Shown: positions 1 to 9,287 of the stretch, piece by piece | Layout of the letters: each line of letters starts with the position of its first letter | Position numbering within the stretch: the first letter of the stretch is position 1 | Source of the DNA: an uncultured Bacteroides sp. | GTDB taxonomy: Bacteria > Bacteroidota > Bacteroidia > Bacteroidales > Bacteroidaceae | Direction of reading: 5' to 3' | DNA: 55,212 bases | Assembly: GCF_902491285.1 (NCBI RefSeq) | Contig: NZ_CABUHK010000029.1 | Coordinates: 1 to 55,212, forward strand | The notes under the pieces: generated by a model | What the model was told of the DNA's origin: nothing | Seen by the model: the letters and a program-made list of their open reading frames with translations, nothing else | Databases searched by the model: none | Made by a program: the position numbers and the translations under genes

Positions 1-2
1 CT

Positions 3-845
3 CCCTACGTATTGAAAGCTGATGGCCTTTGTGCCGGAAAAGGAGTTCTCATCCTTCCTACGCTCGATGAAGCCAAGAAAGAACTGAAAGAAATGCTCGG
101 CGGCATGTTCGGTTCCGCATCGGCAACCGTTGTGATTGAAGAGTTCTTGAGCGGCATCGAATGCTCTGTATTCGTACTGACAGACGGAGAAAACTATAAA
201 GTCCTCCCCGTAGCCAAAGACTACAAACGTATCGGTGAAGGCGACAAAGGCCTCAACACAGGCGGTATGGGTAGCGTGACTCCGGTTCCGTTTGCTGACG
301 AAGTGTTTATGGAGAAAGTACGCACACGCATCATCGAACCGACCATCCATGGTCTGAAAGAAGAAAAGATCACCTACAAAGGTTTCATTTTCCTTGGTCT
401 TATCAAGGTGAAAGATGAACCGATGGTTATCGAATACAACGTCCGCATGGGCGACCCGGAAACAGAAAGCGTGATGCTCCGCATCCAGAGCGACCTCGTC
501 GAACTGCTTGAAGGCACAGCCGCAGGTAACCTAAACGAGAAAACACTGGTGATGGACCCGCGTTCGGCCGGTTGCGTCATTCTTGTCAGCGGCGGTTATC
601 CCGAAGCATACGAAAAAGGATTCCCTATCAGTGGACTGGAACAGGCTGCCGCTACGGACAGCATCATCTTCCATGCCGGAACAGCCCTGAAAGACGGTGA
701 GGTAGTCACAAACGGCGGACGTGTCATTGCCGTCTGCTCTTACGGCGCAACGAAAGAAGAAGCGCTGGCACAGAGTTACAAAGTGGCGGACATGATTGAT
801 TTCGACAAGAAATACTTCCGTCGTGACATCGGGTTCGATTTGTAA
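3..845 (+). CDS. purD: Phosphoribosylamine-glycine ligase (GAR synthetase), 5' end cut by window edge
   Basis: PurD joins glycine to 5-phosphoribosylamine with ATP, the second step of de novo purine synthesis, in the cytoplasm. The open frame enters from the left edge, so roughly 140 N-terminal residues of the usual ~420 are missing. The visible part opens in the ATP-grasp domain ([13 protein letters not shown]), continues with the EEFLSG-E-S strand and carries the conserved metal/ATP segment [12 protein letters not shown]. The C-terminal domain follows ([13 protein letters not shown]) and the gene ends at TAA. An inverted repeat follows directly. Identification rests on these family motifs and is firm; the start lies outside the window. 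Confidence 0.97.
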   Translation, partial: PYVLKADGLCAGKGVLILPTLDEAKKELKEMLGGMFGSASATVVIEEFLSGIECSVFVLTDGENYKVLPVAKDYKRIGEGDKGLNTGGMGSVTPVPFADEVFMEKVRTRIIEPTIHGLKEEKITYKGFIFLGLIKVKDEPMVIEYNVRMGDPETESVMLRIQSDLVELLEGTAAGNLNEKTLVMDPRSAGCVILVSGGYPEAYEKGFPISGLEQAAATDSIIFHAGTALKDGEVVTNGGRVIAVCSYGATKEEALAQSYKVADMIDFDKKYFRRDIGFDL

Positions 846-857
846 GAAGCAAAATAA

Positions 858-940
858 TTAAGCACGGATTACACGGATTTCACAGTTGTTTTATGGCAAC
901 CATTGTTCCAACCGGTGTAATCCGCGTAATCCGTGCCTAA
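858..940. repeat. Imperfect inverted repeat between purD and the next gene
   Basis: Two ~27-nt arms (858-884 and 914-940) are reverse complements with about four mismatches, separated by ~29 nt. Each arm carries a doubled CACGGATTAC/CGGATT element. The hairpin may end purD transcription or be a mobile palindromic repeat; there is no clear U-run after it. Confidence 0.75.
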
Positions 941-955
941 ATTTAGTATAATTTC

Positions 956-1966
956 ATGAGAAATAAAAAGCTGCAAAACCAAGTAACGGCAGGACGGCTC
1001 ACCCTACCTGTTGTTGTCCTTATCTGCACCCTCTGCTGGGTGTCGACCTACTTTTTATTTCCCAACCTCATAACCGCTGCCACACAAGAAAGTTTATCCT
1101 CGTTCTGGCAATCTGCCCGTGACTTCCTGTTCGCAGACTGGACAGAGCGAATCGTCAGCTTTTTTGTGTACGCCATCATCGGTTATTTCCTGATAGAGCT
1201 CAACAACCAGTTCGGCATTATCCGCATGAGGGCCTCCATGCAGACAGCCATTTACTTTCTGCTGGTCACCGCCTGTCCGGAGATGCACCTGTTATATGCA
1301 GGTGACATTGCTGCCTTGGCTTTCCTCATTTCCATTTATTTCTTATTCAAAAGCTATCAGCAATCACACTCGGCAGGTTATCTGTTCTATTCCTTCCTCT
1401 TCATCGGGGCGGGAAGCATCCTTTTCCCCCAGCTCACCGTTTTATCGGTGCTTTGGCTGCTCGAAGCCTACCGGTTTCAGGCACTTACACCACGCAGCTT
1501 CTGCGGCGCGCTGGTAGGATGGACACTCCCCTACTGGATGCTGTTCGGACACGCCTTCTTCTACAATGAAATGGAACTGTTCTACCGTCCTTTCATCGAA
1601 CTGACAACCTTTGGCGAAGTCTTTAACTTACAGACTCTTCAGCCCTGGGAACTGGCGGTACTCGGTTATCTGTTCGTACTGTTCATTGTCAGCGCCGTTC
1701 ATTGTATCGCTGCCGGTTTTGAGGACAAGATACGTACACGCGCCTATCTGCAATTCCTGATAGACCTCACCATCTTCCTCTTCCTGCTGATAGCCATCCA
1801 GCCGAACTATTGCAGCGATTTGCTGCCGCTGCTTATGATAAGTTGCAGCATCCTGATCGGGCACTTTTTCGTACTGACCAACAGTAAAAGCTCCAATGTG
1901 TTTTTCATTGTCTCACTGGTCAGTCTCATCCTCTTATTTGCATTTAATATATGGACGCTTTTATAG
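956..1966 (+). CDS. Polytopic inner-membrane protein of unknown function
   Basis: A 336-residue protein with about eight to ten hydrophobic segments, starting with TM1 near residues 17-38 (LTLPVVVLICTLCW) and ending in a hydrophobic C-terminal helix (FFIVSLVSLILLFAF). No catalytic motif is visible. It loosely resembles the DUF6427-type membrane proteins of Bacteroidetes, but that is a guess from memory. The start ATG follows an A-rich stretch after the inverted repeat. Its last 16 nt overlap the start of the DedA gene in another frame, so the two are translationally linked. No function is assigned. Confidence 0.8.
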   Translation: MRNKKLQNQVTAGRLTLPVVVLICTLCWVSTYFLFPNLITAATQESLSSFWQSARDFLFADWTERIVSFFVYAIIGYFLIELNNQFGIIRMRASMQTAIYFLLVTACPEMHLLYAGDIAALAFLISIYFLFKSYQQSHSAGYLFYSFLFIGAGSILFPQLTVLSVLWLLEAYRFQALTPRSFCGALVGWTLPYWMLFGHAFFYNEMELFYRPFIELTTFGEVFNLQTLQPWELAVLGYLFVLFIVSAVHCIAAGFEDKIRTRAYLQFLIDLTIFLFLLIAIQPNYCSDLLPLLMISCSILIGHFFVLTNSKSSNVFFIVSLVSLILLFAFNIWTLL

Positions 1967-2430
1967 ATTCGATAGTACAACTCCTCATAGAGTGGGGACT
2001 TCCGGGATTATTCATCTCGGCATTGCTGGCAGGAAGCATCGTGCCTTTCAGTTCCGAACTGGTGCTGGTGGCATTGGTGAAACTCGGCCTTCCCCCCGTC
2101 GCCTGCCTGCTGTCCGCCACCTTAGGCAACACGGCAGGTGGAATGACCTGTTATTATATGGGGCGTCTGGGCAAAATAAGCTGGATTGAAAAATATTTCA
2201 AAGTAAAGAAAGAAAAAGTCGACAAAATGGTGAACTTCCTGCAAGGAAAGGGAGCATTGATGGCATTCTTCGCCTTTCTTCCCGCCATTGGAGAAGTAAT
2301 CGCCATCGCACTGGGCTTTATGCGAAGCAATACATGGCTTACCGTAGGCTCCATGTTTGTCGGCAAGTTAGTACGCTATATCCTTCTTCTGTATGTGCTC
2401 GAAAGCGCCTGGGATGCAGTAGCAGGATAA
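1951..2430 (+). CDS. DedA/YqaA-family membrane protein
   Basis: A 159-residue membrane protein of the DedA (SNARE-associated/VTT) superfamily, whose members act in lipid-carrier recycling, membrane homeostasis or efflux. Family features seen: an N-terminal amphipathic entry then FISALLAGSIVPFSSE, a GNTAGGMTCYYMGRLG loop (the G-x-x-x-G-x-x-x-Y-x-x-G pattern of the YqaA group) and FLPAIGEVIAIALGFMR before a last helix. The length fits the short YqaA-like branch. The ATG at 1951 sits inside the end of the upstream membrane gene (16-nt overlap), which suggests translational coupling. The substrate is not known. Confidence 0.85.
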   Translation: MDAFIDSIVQLLIEWGLPGLFISALLAGSIVPFSSELVLVALVKLGLPPVACLLSATLGNTAGGMTCYYMGRLGKISWIEKYFKVKKEKVDKMVNFLQGKGALMAFFAFLPAIGEVIAIALGFMRSNTWLTVGSMFVGKLVRYILLLYVLESAWDAVAG

Positions 2431-2497
2431 AGTTTCTTTCAAGTAATAGGTATAAAGTATTAGATATCAAATATTATCAGGTATCAGAGATTGCGTA

Positions 2498-3253
2498 ATG
2501 GAAAGAATTATTGAGAAAACCGAAGACGGGAGTGCCACCCTGTTTGTACCGGAATTGAATGAACATTATCATTCAACGAAGGGAGCACGCACGGAATCCC
2601 AACATATCTTCATTGATATGGGGCTGAAAGCATCTGCCGCCACTTCTCCACGTGTCCTTGAGATAGGCTTCGGAACAGGACTAAACGCCTGGCTCACACT
2701 CGAAGAAGCAGAAAGAAGCGGACGAAACGTACACTATACAGGACTGGAACTGTATCCTTTGGAATGGCAGATGATAGAGCAACTGAACTACGTCACAAAC
2801 GATGAACAAGTAACGGTGAACGGCGGACAGCAAACAGCTATCGAACTGTTTAAACAGTTCCACACGTCTCCCTGGGAAGAAGAAATACACTTAACCCCGC
2901 ACTTCACTCTACGGAAAGTACAGGCGGACTTTAATAAACTGAGGATAGAGAATGGAGAGTTGAAAGAGAACATTACCAATGACAGCGCAGCCATTTCTCA
3001 ATTCTCAATTCTCAACTCTCAATTTAACCTCGTCTACTTCGACGCTTTCGCCCCGGAAAAGCAGCCGGAAATGTGGTCGCAAGAACTATTCAACCGCCTT
3101 TATGTTTTATTAGCTAAAGACGGTATCCTCACCACCTACTGTGCCAAAGGCATTGTACGACGAATGTTGCAGACAGCCGGATTCATCGTAGAACGTCTTC
3201 CGGGGCCTCCGGGTGGTAAACGGGAGATTTTACGCGCCCGTAAACAAGAGTAA
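2498..3253 (+). CDS. mnmD: MnmD-like tRNA mnm5s2U34 methyltransferase
   Basis: SAM-dependent methyltransferase expected to methylate nm5s2U34 in the wobble position of tRNAs (the role of the MnmC N-terminal domain). Seen: the N-terminal GSATLFVPELNEHYHSTKGA signature, the SAM loop EIGFGTGLNAWLT (about residues 56-68), LVYFDAFAPEKQPEMWS with the catalytic DAFAPxxxP pattern, and C-terminal GPPGGKREILRA. The domain is stand-alone, as is usual in Bacteroidetes. Odd: residues about 146-175, just before the DAFAP strand, are encoded by an imperfect inverted repeat that keeps the frame and adds a segment not expected in the family. The gene ends 46 nt before the zinc-binding lipoprotein. Confidence 0.9.
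   Translation: MERIIEKTEDGSATLFVPELNEHYHSTKGARTESQHIFIDMGLKASAATSPRVLEIGFGTGLNAWLTLEEAERSGRNVHYTGLELYPLEWQMIEQLNYVTNDEQVTVNGGQQTAIELFKQFHTSPWEEEIHLTPHFTLRKVQADFNKLRIENGELKENITNDSAAISQFSILNSQFNLVYFDAFAPEKQPEMWSQELFNRLYVLLAKDGILTTYCAKGIVRRMLQTAGFIVERLPGPPGGKREILRARKQE
2937..3025. repeat. Inverted repeat inserted in frame inside mnmD
   Basis: Arm one (2937-2968) is rich in GAG/GAGAG/GTTGAAAGAG; arm two (2996-3025) is a run of CTCAATT/CTCAACTCT units. Their reverse complements match with a few mismatches. The spacer (~28 nt) stays open, so the reading frame is preserved. Similar TTGAGAATTGAG-type palindromes recur in Bacteroides intergenic DNA as far as I recall. Confidence 0.75.
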
Positions 3254-3299
3254 AAACAAGAATAAGATAAAAAGAAACCCTCGAAATAAAAGAAAAACC

Positions 3300-4229
3300 A
3301 TGAGAAAGCAACTAAAAGATATAAGAACGCTCCTTTTCCTCGGTTCCTGCCTGCTATTGGCAGCCTGCACAGGACGTGCGTCCAAAAATAATAACGGGGA
3401 TGAAGAAAAGCCGGTGATTACCGTCACACTCGAACCCCAACGTTATTTCACCGAAGCCATCGCAGGAGACAAGTTCAAGGTAGTCAGCATGGTGCCCAAA
3501 GGTTCCAGCCCAGAGACATACGACCCTGTCCCCCAGCAGCTTGTTTCCCTGGGAGATAGTAAAGCATATTTCCGTATCGGATACATCGGCTTCGAACAGA
3601 CCTGGATGGAACGTTTGATGAACAACACACCCCACATTCAAGTATTTGACACTTCTAAAGGCATCGACCTTATTCTGAATAATGGCAACCATGACCACAA
3701 CCACGGACATGGCACTCACGATGGTCATATCCACGCCGTAGAGCCGCATGTATGGAATTCTACCGCCAATGCATTAATCATCGCCGGAAACACCTACAAA
3801 GCCCTCAGCCAACTGGATAAAGCCAATGACGCTTACTATATGGCGCGTTACGACTCTCTCTGCCAACGTATCCAGCATACCGACAGTCTGATTCGCCAAC
3901 AGCTCTCCGCACCGGAAGCTGCCAAATCCTTTATGATTTATCACCCCGCCCTCTCCTACTTCGCCCGCGACTACGGATTGCATCAGATTTCTATTGAAGA
4001 AGGCGGAAAAGAGCCTTCTCCCGCCCATCTGAAAAAGCTGATAGACCTCTGTAAAGCGGAAGATGTGCGTGTAATCTTCGTCCAACCCGAATTTGACAAA
4101 CGCAATGCGGAAACCATCGCGCAGCAGACCGGAACGAAGGTTGTCCCCATCAATCCGCTCAGCTACGACTGGGAAGAAGAGATGCTGGATGTAGCCAAAG
4201 CCCTCGCTCCTGCCGGAACCCCCAAATAA
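3300..4229 (+). CDS. Zinc/manganese-type ABC transporter substrate-binding lipoprotein (ZnuA-like)
   Basis: A 309-residue periplasmic metal-binding lipoprotein of the cluster A-I family (TroA/ZnuA). The signal peptide ends in a lipobox with Cys23 (LLLAAC). A His-rich loop of alternating His, Asp, Asn and Gly lies around residues 128-149, typical of zinc binders. Metal ligands expected in the family are visible: EPHVWNS (His after the loop), IYHPALSYFARDYG (His) and the C-terminal FVQPEFD. The ATG at 3300 is chosen because it gives the lipoprotein signal; an in-frame upstream start at 3213 would bury it. The ATPase follows after 31 nt; no permease gene is adjacent. Confidence 0.9.
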   Translation: MRKQLKDIRTLLFLGSCLLLAACTGRASKNNNGDEEKPVITVTLEPQRYFTEAIAGDKFKVVSMVPKGSSPETYDPVPQQLVSLGDSKAYFRIGYIGFEQTWMERLMNNTPHIQVFDTSKGIDLILNNGNHDHNHGHGTHDGHIHAVEPHVWNSTANALIIAGNTYKALSQLDKANDAYYMARYDSLCQRIQHTDSLIRQQLSAPEAAKSFMIYHPALSYFARDYGLHQISIEEGGKEPSPAHLKKLIDLCKAEDVRVIFVQPEFDKRNAETIAQQTGTKVVPINPLSYDWEEEMLDVAKALAPAGTPK

Positions 4230-4260
4230 ACGATTAGAAAATACTATCAGAGAAAGCCCA

Positions 4261-5022
4261 ATGACAAAGCCAATTATCGAAATAAAGAATCTTTCTGCCG
4301 GATACGACGGCCGTAACGTTCTCCATGACATTAACCTTACTGTCTACGAACGGGATTTTCTGGGTATTATCGGCCCGAACGGCGGTGGAAAGACAACGCT
4401 TATAAAATGTATCCTGGGACTGCTAAAGCCCACCGGCGGGGAGATTGCATTCAATTGCAAGCCTTCACTGGGCTATCTGCCCCAATACAGCACCATCGAC
4501 CGGAAGTTTCCCATCTCGGTAGAAGAAGTTATCCTCTCCGGACTGAGCATACAGAAGTCACTGGCATCCCGATTCACACCCGAACAGAGGGAGAAAGGCG
4601 GACAAGTCATCGCCCGCATGGGACTCGAAGGGCTCGAACACCGTGCCATCGGACAATTAAGCGGCGGACAGTTGCAACGTGCCCTCTTAGGACGCGCCAT
4701 TATCTCCGACCCCTCAGTGCTTATTCTGGATGAGCCCAGCACATATATCGACAAGCGTTTTGAAGCACGTCTCTATGAGTTACTGGCTGAAATCAATAAA
4801 GAGTGTGCCATTATCCTCGTCAGCCACGATATCGGCACCGTGCTGCAACAAGTGAAATCTATCGCCTGTGTCAACGAAACACTGGATTACCATCCGGACA
4901 CCGGTGTCACTACGGAATGGTTGGAAAGGAACTTCAACTGCCCAATCGAACTGCTCGGACACGGGACATTGCCACACCGTATCTTGGGAGAGCATCACCA
5001 TCATAAAGGATGCAATACCTGA
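4261..5022 (+). CDS. Zinc/manganese-type ABC transporter ATP-binding protein (ZnuC-like)
   Basis: A 253-residue ABC ATPase that would power metal uptake with the upstream lipoprotein. Walker A GPNGGGKTT (about 38-46), Q-loop LPQYSTID, signature LSGGQLQRALLGRA (about 133-146), Walker B VLILDEPS with the following TYID, and the switch His in VSHDIG are all present. The C-terminus is His-rich (HRILGEHHHHKG), which may bind metal. It is 31 nt after the binding protein, so the two are probably co-transcribed. The third expected part, an ABC-3 permease, is not in the window. Confidence 0.92.
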   Translation: MTKPIIEIKNLSAGYDGRNVLHDINLTVYERDFLGIIGPNGGGKTTLIKCILGLLKPTGGEIAFNCKPSLGYLPQYSTIDRKFPISVEEVILSGLSIQKSLASRFTPEQREKGGQVIARMGLEGLEHRAIGQLSGGQLQRALLGRAIISDPSVLILDEPSTYIDKRFEARLYELLAEINKECAIILVSHDIGTVLQQVKSIACVNETLDYHPDTGVTTEWLERNFNCPIELLGHGTLPHRILGEHHHHKGCNT

Positions 5023-5130
5023 CAACCTTATCGGTTAATACCTGTCGGAAGATTTAGATTTATTATCACCCAAAGCGTCTCCTTATACTTAATAAATCTT
5101 ACTTTCTTCTGCATTATGCAGTTAAATCAT

Positions 5131-5138
5131 TATCTTTG
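5131..5138 (+). promoter_or_regulatory. Promoter -7 box for the DUF2723 gene
   Basis: TATCTTTG fits the Bacteroides TAnnTTTG box, 45 nt before the ATG at 5183. The -33 element is only weakly visible (TTCTG near 5107-5111). It implies the DUF2723 gene has its own promoter apart from the zinc transporter. Confidence 0.55.
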
Positions 5139-5182
5139 CGCCCGTATAACGCGTTTTTAACGAATAAACTACCATAGTGCTA

Positions 5183-8100
5183 ATGAAACAGTACAGAACC
5201 GTAAACAACCTCATGGGTTGGCTTACATTCATCATTGCGGCAACGGTTTATTGCCTGACAATAGAACCGACTGCAAGTTTCTGGGATTGCCCCGAGTTTA
5301 TAACTACCGGCTACAAACTGGAAGTCGGTCACCCGCCCGGCGCACCTTTTTTCATGCTGATGGCGAACTTGTTTACCCAATTTGCTTCCGATGTGACCAC
5401 CGTAGCGAAAATGGTAAACTATATGAGTGCCCTGATGAGCGGTGCCTGTATCCTGTTCCTCTTCTGGAGCATCACCCACCTGGTTCGCAAACTGATTATC
5501 ACCGATGAAAATAACATCACCAAAGGACAGCTTGTCACCATCATGGGCAGCGGACTGGTCGGTGCACTGGTCTACACGTTCAGTGACACATTCTGGTTCT
5601 CGGCTGTAGAGGGTGAAGTATATGCCTTCTCCTCCCTGTTCACCGCAGTCGTTTTCTGGCTGATTCTGAAGTGGGAAGACGTAGCCGACCAGCCTCATAG
5701 CGACCGCTGGATCATCCTCATTGCCTACCTTACCGGATTGAGTATCGGTGTGCACTTGCTAAACTTGCTTTGTCTGCCCGCCATCGTGCTGGTTTACTAT
5801 TATAAGAAAACTCCGAACGCCACTGCGAAAGGCTCGCTGCTGGCACTCATCGGTTCCGGCGTATTGGTAGCCGCCGTTCTCTACGGCATCGTGCCGGGCA
5901 TTGTGAAGGTAGGCGGCTGGTTCGAGCTGCTGTTTGTCAACGGACTCGGCATGTCATTCAACTCCGGCGTAGTAGTTTATATCTTCCTCCTTGCAGCCGC
6001 CCTTATCTGGGGTGTGTACGAAAGCTACACCGAGAAGAACAAGATGCGCATGGCTATCTCCTTTATCGTGACAATCGCCCTGCTCGGTATCCCGTTCTAC
6101 GGTCACGGAGCAAGCAGCATCGTTATCGGTATTCTGGTTATTGCCGCATTGGGACTTTATCTTGCTCCGGGCGTACAGGCCAAGATTAAAGAGAAATGGC
6201 GCATTTCCGCCCGCACCATGAATACGGCCCTGCTGTGCACCATGATGATTGTCATCGGATATTCTTCTTACGCACTAATCGTCATCCGTTCCACCGCCAA
6301 CACTCCGATGGATCAGAACTCACCGGAAGATATATTCACGCTGGGTGAATACCTCGGTCGTGAACAATATGGAACCCGTCCGCTTTTCTACGGCCCCGCC
6401 TTCTCCTCGAAAGTGGCACTCGACGTAAAAGACGGTTATTGCATCCCGCGCCAATCGGAAACGGGAAGCAAGTACGTCCGCAAGGAAAAGACTTCGCCGG
6501 ACGAAAAGGACTCTTATATCGAACTCCCCGGACGTATCGAATACGAATACGCACAGAATATGCTTTTCCCGCGTATGTACAGCTCGTCACATGCCCCGCT
6601 CTACAAGCAATGGGTGGACATCAAAGGCTATAACGTGCCTTACGACCAGTGCGGGGAAATGGTGATGGTAAATATGCCTACCCAATGGGAGAATATCAAG
6701 TTCTTCTTCTCCTACCAGTTGAATTTTATGTACTGGCGTTACTTCATGTGGAACTTTGCCGGACGGCAGAACGACATACAAAGCACTGGGGAGATAGAAC
6801 ATGGCAACTGGATTACCGGTATTCCGTTCATCGACAACCTGCTGGTAGGTAATCAGGAACTGCTTCCACAGGATCTCAAGAATAACAAGGGACACAACGT
6901 GTTCTACTGTCTGCCGTTGATTCTCGGTCTGATAGGGCTCTTCTGGCAGGCTTATCACAGCCAGCGGGGTATCCAGCAATTCTGGGTGGTATTCTTCCTG
7001 TTCTTCATGACGGGTATCGCCATCGTGCTCTACCTCAACCAGACGCCTGCACAGCCGCGTGAGCGAGACTACGCGTATGCCGGCTCGTTCTATGCCTTTG
7101 CCATCTGGGTAGGTATGGGAGTGGCAGGCATCATCCGCATGCTGCGTGAATACTGCAAAATGCAGGAACTTCCGGCAGCCGCCCTGGCATCTGTCCTCTG
7201 TCTGCTTGTCCCCATCCAAATGGCGGGACAAACCTGGGACGACCACGACCGCAGCGGACGTTTCGTAGCCCGTGACTTCGGTCAGAACTACCTGATGACT
7301 TTGCAGGAAGAGGGCAACCCGATTATCTACACCAACGGTGACAACGATACCTTCCCCTTGTGGTACAACCAGGAAACGGAAGGTTTCCGTACGGATGCCC
7401 GCACCTGTAACCTGAGCTACCTGCAAACCGACTGGTATATCGACCAGATGAAGCGTCCGGCTTACGACTCTCCGTCGCTGCCTATCACCTGGGACCGCGT
7501 ACAGTACGTGGAAGGACAGAATGAGTATATCTCTATCCGTCCGGAAATGAAAACCCTTATCGACAGCTACTTCAAGCAGGCAAATGAACTGGCTGCACAG
7601 GGAGACACGACCATACTGTCGCTCGTCCACTCCATCTTCGGCGAGAACCCTTATGAACTGAAGGAAATCATCAACCGCTGGATGCTTGGCAAGAACGACC
7701 AGTTGAAGGAGCTTCTCAAGAAGTCCGGCAAGGATATACAATTACCGCTTATCCCTACGGACAGCATCGTAATGAAGATAGACAAGGAAGCCGTACGCCG
7801 CTCCGGCATGAAGATACCGGAAGCATTGGGCGACTCCATCCCCGAATACATGACTATCACCCTGAGAGACGCCAACGGCAACCCGAAACGCGCCCTCTAC
7901 AAGAGTGAGTTGATGATGCTCGAAATGCTTGCCAACGCTAACTGGGAACGTCCTATCTATATGGCAATCACCGTAGGCAGCGAGAATCATCTCGGCATGG
8001 GCAACCACTTCACGCAGGAAGGTCTTGCCTACCGCTTCACTCCGTTCGATACGGACAAGCTCGACAGCAAGATAGACAGCGAAAAGATGTACGACAACCT

Positions 8101-8599
8101 GATGAACAAGTTCAAGTTCGGCGGCATCGACAAACCGGGTATCTACATTGACGAGAACGTGATGCGTATGTGCTACACGCACCGTCGTATCTTCACACAG
8201 CTTGTAGGGCAGCTCATCAAGGAAGGCAAAAAGGACAAGGCGCTTGCCGCACTGGACTATGCCGAAAAGATGATTCCGGCCTACAACGTACCGTACGACT
8301 GGGCAAACGGCGCCTTCCAGATGGCAGAGTCTTACTACCAACTGGGAGAAAACGAGAAAGCCAACAAGATTATCGACGAGCTTGCCAACAAGTCGCTTGA
8401 GTACATGCTCTGGTATCTCAGTCTGAGTGACAACCAGCTTTCCATCGCCGGCGAGAATTTCGTATATAACGCCAGCCTGCTTGACGCTGAAATCCGCCTG
8501 ATGGAGAAATATAAATCAGAAGAACTCGCAAAACACTACTCCGAACAGCTCGACCAATTATATAACGAGTATGTGACGAGAATGAAAGGGAGTAAGTAG
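5183..8599 (+). CDS. DUF2723 membrane protein, protein O-mannosyltransferase-like glycosyltransferase
   Basis: An 1138-residue integral membrane protein of the DUF2723 family, which has the fold and membrane layout of PMT-type GT-C transferases and is thought to act in Bacteroidetes protein O-glycosylation or related surface glycosylation. The N-terminal loop SFWDCPEF holds the acidic pair expected for GT-C enzymes and is followed by GYKLEVGHPPGAP. About ten helices lie in residues 1-400, more near 575-700 (FYCLPLILGLIGLFW, FWVVFFLFFMTGIAIVLY), then a large soluble region that ends in TPR-like helices (residues ~1000-1110, e.g. KALAALDYAEKMIP). The ATG at 5183 is chosen over a GTG at 5177. 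The deacetylase follows after 26 nt. Confidence 0.88.
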   Translation: MKQYRTVNNLMGWLTFIIAATVYCLTIEPTASFWDCPEFITTGYKLEVGHPPGAPFFMLMANLFTQFASDVTTVAKMVNYMSALMSGACILFLFWSITHLVRKLIITDENNITKGQLVTIMGSGLVGALVYTFSDTFWFSAVEGEVYAFSSLFTAVVFWLILKWEDVADQPHSDRWIILIAYLTGLSIGVHLLNLLCLPAIVLVYYYKKTPNATAKGSLLALIGSGVLVAAVLYGIVPGIVKVGGWFELLFVNGLGMSFNSGVVVYIFLLAAALIWGVYESYTEKNKMRMAISFIVTIALLGIPFYGHGASSIVIGILVIAALGLYLAPGVQAKIKEKWRISARTMNTALLCTMMIVIGYSSYALIVIRSTANTPMDQNSPEDIFTLGEYLGREQYGTRPLFYGPAFSSKVALDVKDGYCIPRQSETGSKYVRKEKTSPDEKDSYIELPGRIEYEYAQNMLFPRMYSSSHAPLYKQWVDIKGYNVPYDQCGEMVMVNMPTQWENIKFFFSYQLNFMYWRYFMWNFAGRQNDIQSTGEIEHGNWITGIPFIDNLLVGNQELLPQDLKNNKGHNVFYCLPLILGLIGLFWQAYHSQRGIQQFWVVFFLFFMTGIAIVLYLNQTPAQPRERDYAYAGSFYAFAIWVGMGVAGIIRMLREYCKMQELPAAALASVLCLLVPIQMAGQTWDDHDRSGRFVARDFGQNYLMTLQEEGNPIIYTNGDNDTFPLWYNQETEGFRTDARTCNLSYLQTDWYIDQMKRPAYDSPSLPITWDRVQYVEGQNEYISIRPEMKTLIDSYFKQANELAAQGDTTILSLVHSIFGENPYELKEIINRWMLGKNDQLKELLKKSGKDIQLPLIPTDSIVMKIDKEAVRRSGMKIPEALGDSIPEYMTITLRDANGNPKRALYKSELMMLEMLANANWERPIYMAITVGSENHLGMGNHFTQEGLAYRFTPFDTDKLDSKIDSEKMYDNLMNKFKFGGIDKPGIYIDENVMRMCYTHRRIFTQLVGQLIKEGKKDKALAALDYAEKMIPAYNVPYDWANGAFQMAESYYQLGENEKANKIIDELANKSLEYMLWYLSLSDNQLSIAGENFVYNASLLDAEIRLMEKYKSEELAKHYSEQLDQLYNEYVTRMKGSK

Positions 8600-8625
8600 T
8601 GACTAACCACTAACCGCTACACAAA

Positions 8626-9240
8626 ATGTTTATAGAACAACCACCCTGGCTTTTACGGGCGTTGTATCCACAGGCTATTTTCCGGATGGACCCGAACGAA
8701 CGGGCAGTCTATCTGACTTTTGACGACGGTCCTATCCCCGAAGTAACTCCTTGGGTACTGGATGTACTGGAAAAGCATGCTATCAAGGCCACCTTCTTCA
8801 TGGTAGGCGACAATATACGGAAACATCCGGACGAATACCGGATGGTGGTAGAGCACGGACACCGCATCGGCAACCATACTTTCAACCACATCCGCGGATT
8901 TGAATATTCCAACCCGGATTATCTGGCAAATGCCAGAAAGGTGGACGAAATTATTCACTCGAATCTCTTCCGCCCACCACACGGACATATGGGATTCCGG
9001 CAGTATTATACGCTGCGTAATCATTACCGCATCATCATGTGGGATCTTGTCACCCGTGACTACAGTAAGCGGATGCGTCCGGAACAGGTGCTGAACAACG
9101 TAAAGCGGTATGTACGCAACGGTTCTATCATCACTTTCCACGACTCGTTGAAGTCCTGGAACAACGGGAACCTGCAATATGCACTTCCCCGTTCCATCGA
9201 GTTCCTGAAAGCGGAAGGGTATGAGTTTAAAGTATTGTAG
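8626..9240 (+). CDS. Polysaccharide deacetylase-family protein (NodB homology domain, CE4)
   Basis: A 204-residue protein almost wholly made of a NodB domain, expected to remove N-acetyl groups from a cell-surface glycan or peptidoglycan fragment. CE4 motifs in order: TFDDGP (catalytic Asp and metal Asp), the His pair in GNHTFNH, RPPHG, a DLVTRDYSK segment and ITFHDS near the C-terminus. No signal peptide is obvious; the start is MFIEQPPWLLRAL, so it may be cytoplasmic or membrane-associated. It lies 26 nt after the DUF2723 gene and probably shares its transcript. Its substrate is not shown by the sequence. An IS begins about 50 nt downstream. Confidence 0.92.
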   Translation: MFIEQPPWLLRALYPQAIFRMDPNERAVYLTFDDGPIPEVTPWVLDVLEKHAIKATFFMVGDNIRKHPDEYRMVVEHGHRIGNHTFNHIRGFEYSNPDYLANARKVDEIIHSNLFRPPHGHMGFRQYYTLRNHYRIIMWDLVTRDYSKRMRPEQVLNNVKRYVRNGSIITFHDSLKSWNNGNLQYALPRSIEFLKAEGYEFKVL

Positions 9241-9287
9241 CCTATAAGAATAAAGACTTACCCGAAGAAGAAATTTCGAGAAAATAT

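Noticed and set aside
6587..7741. A 384-codon open frame on the minus strand inside the DUF2723 gene
   Set aside because: The plus strand carries a clear family protein; the antisense frame has no family motif and is a by-product of codon use.
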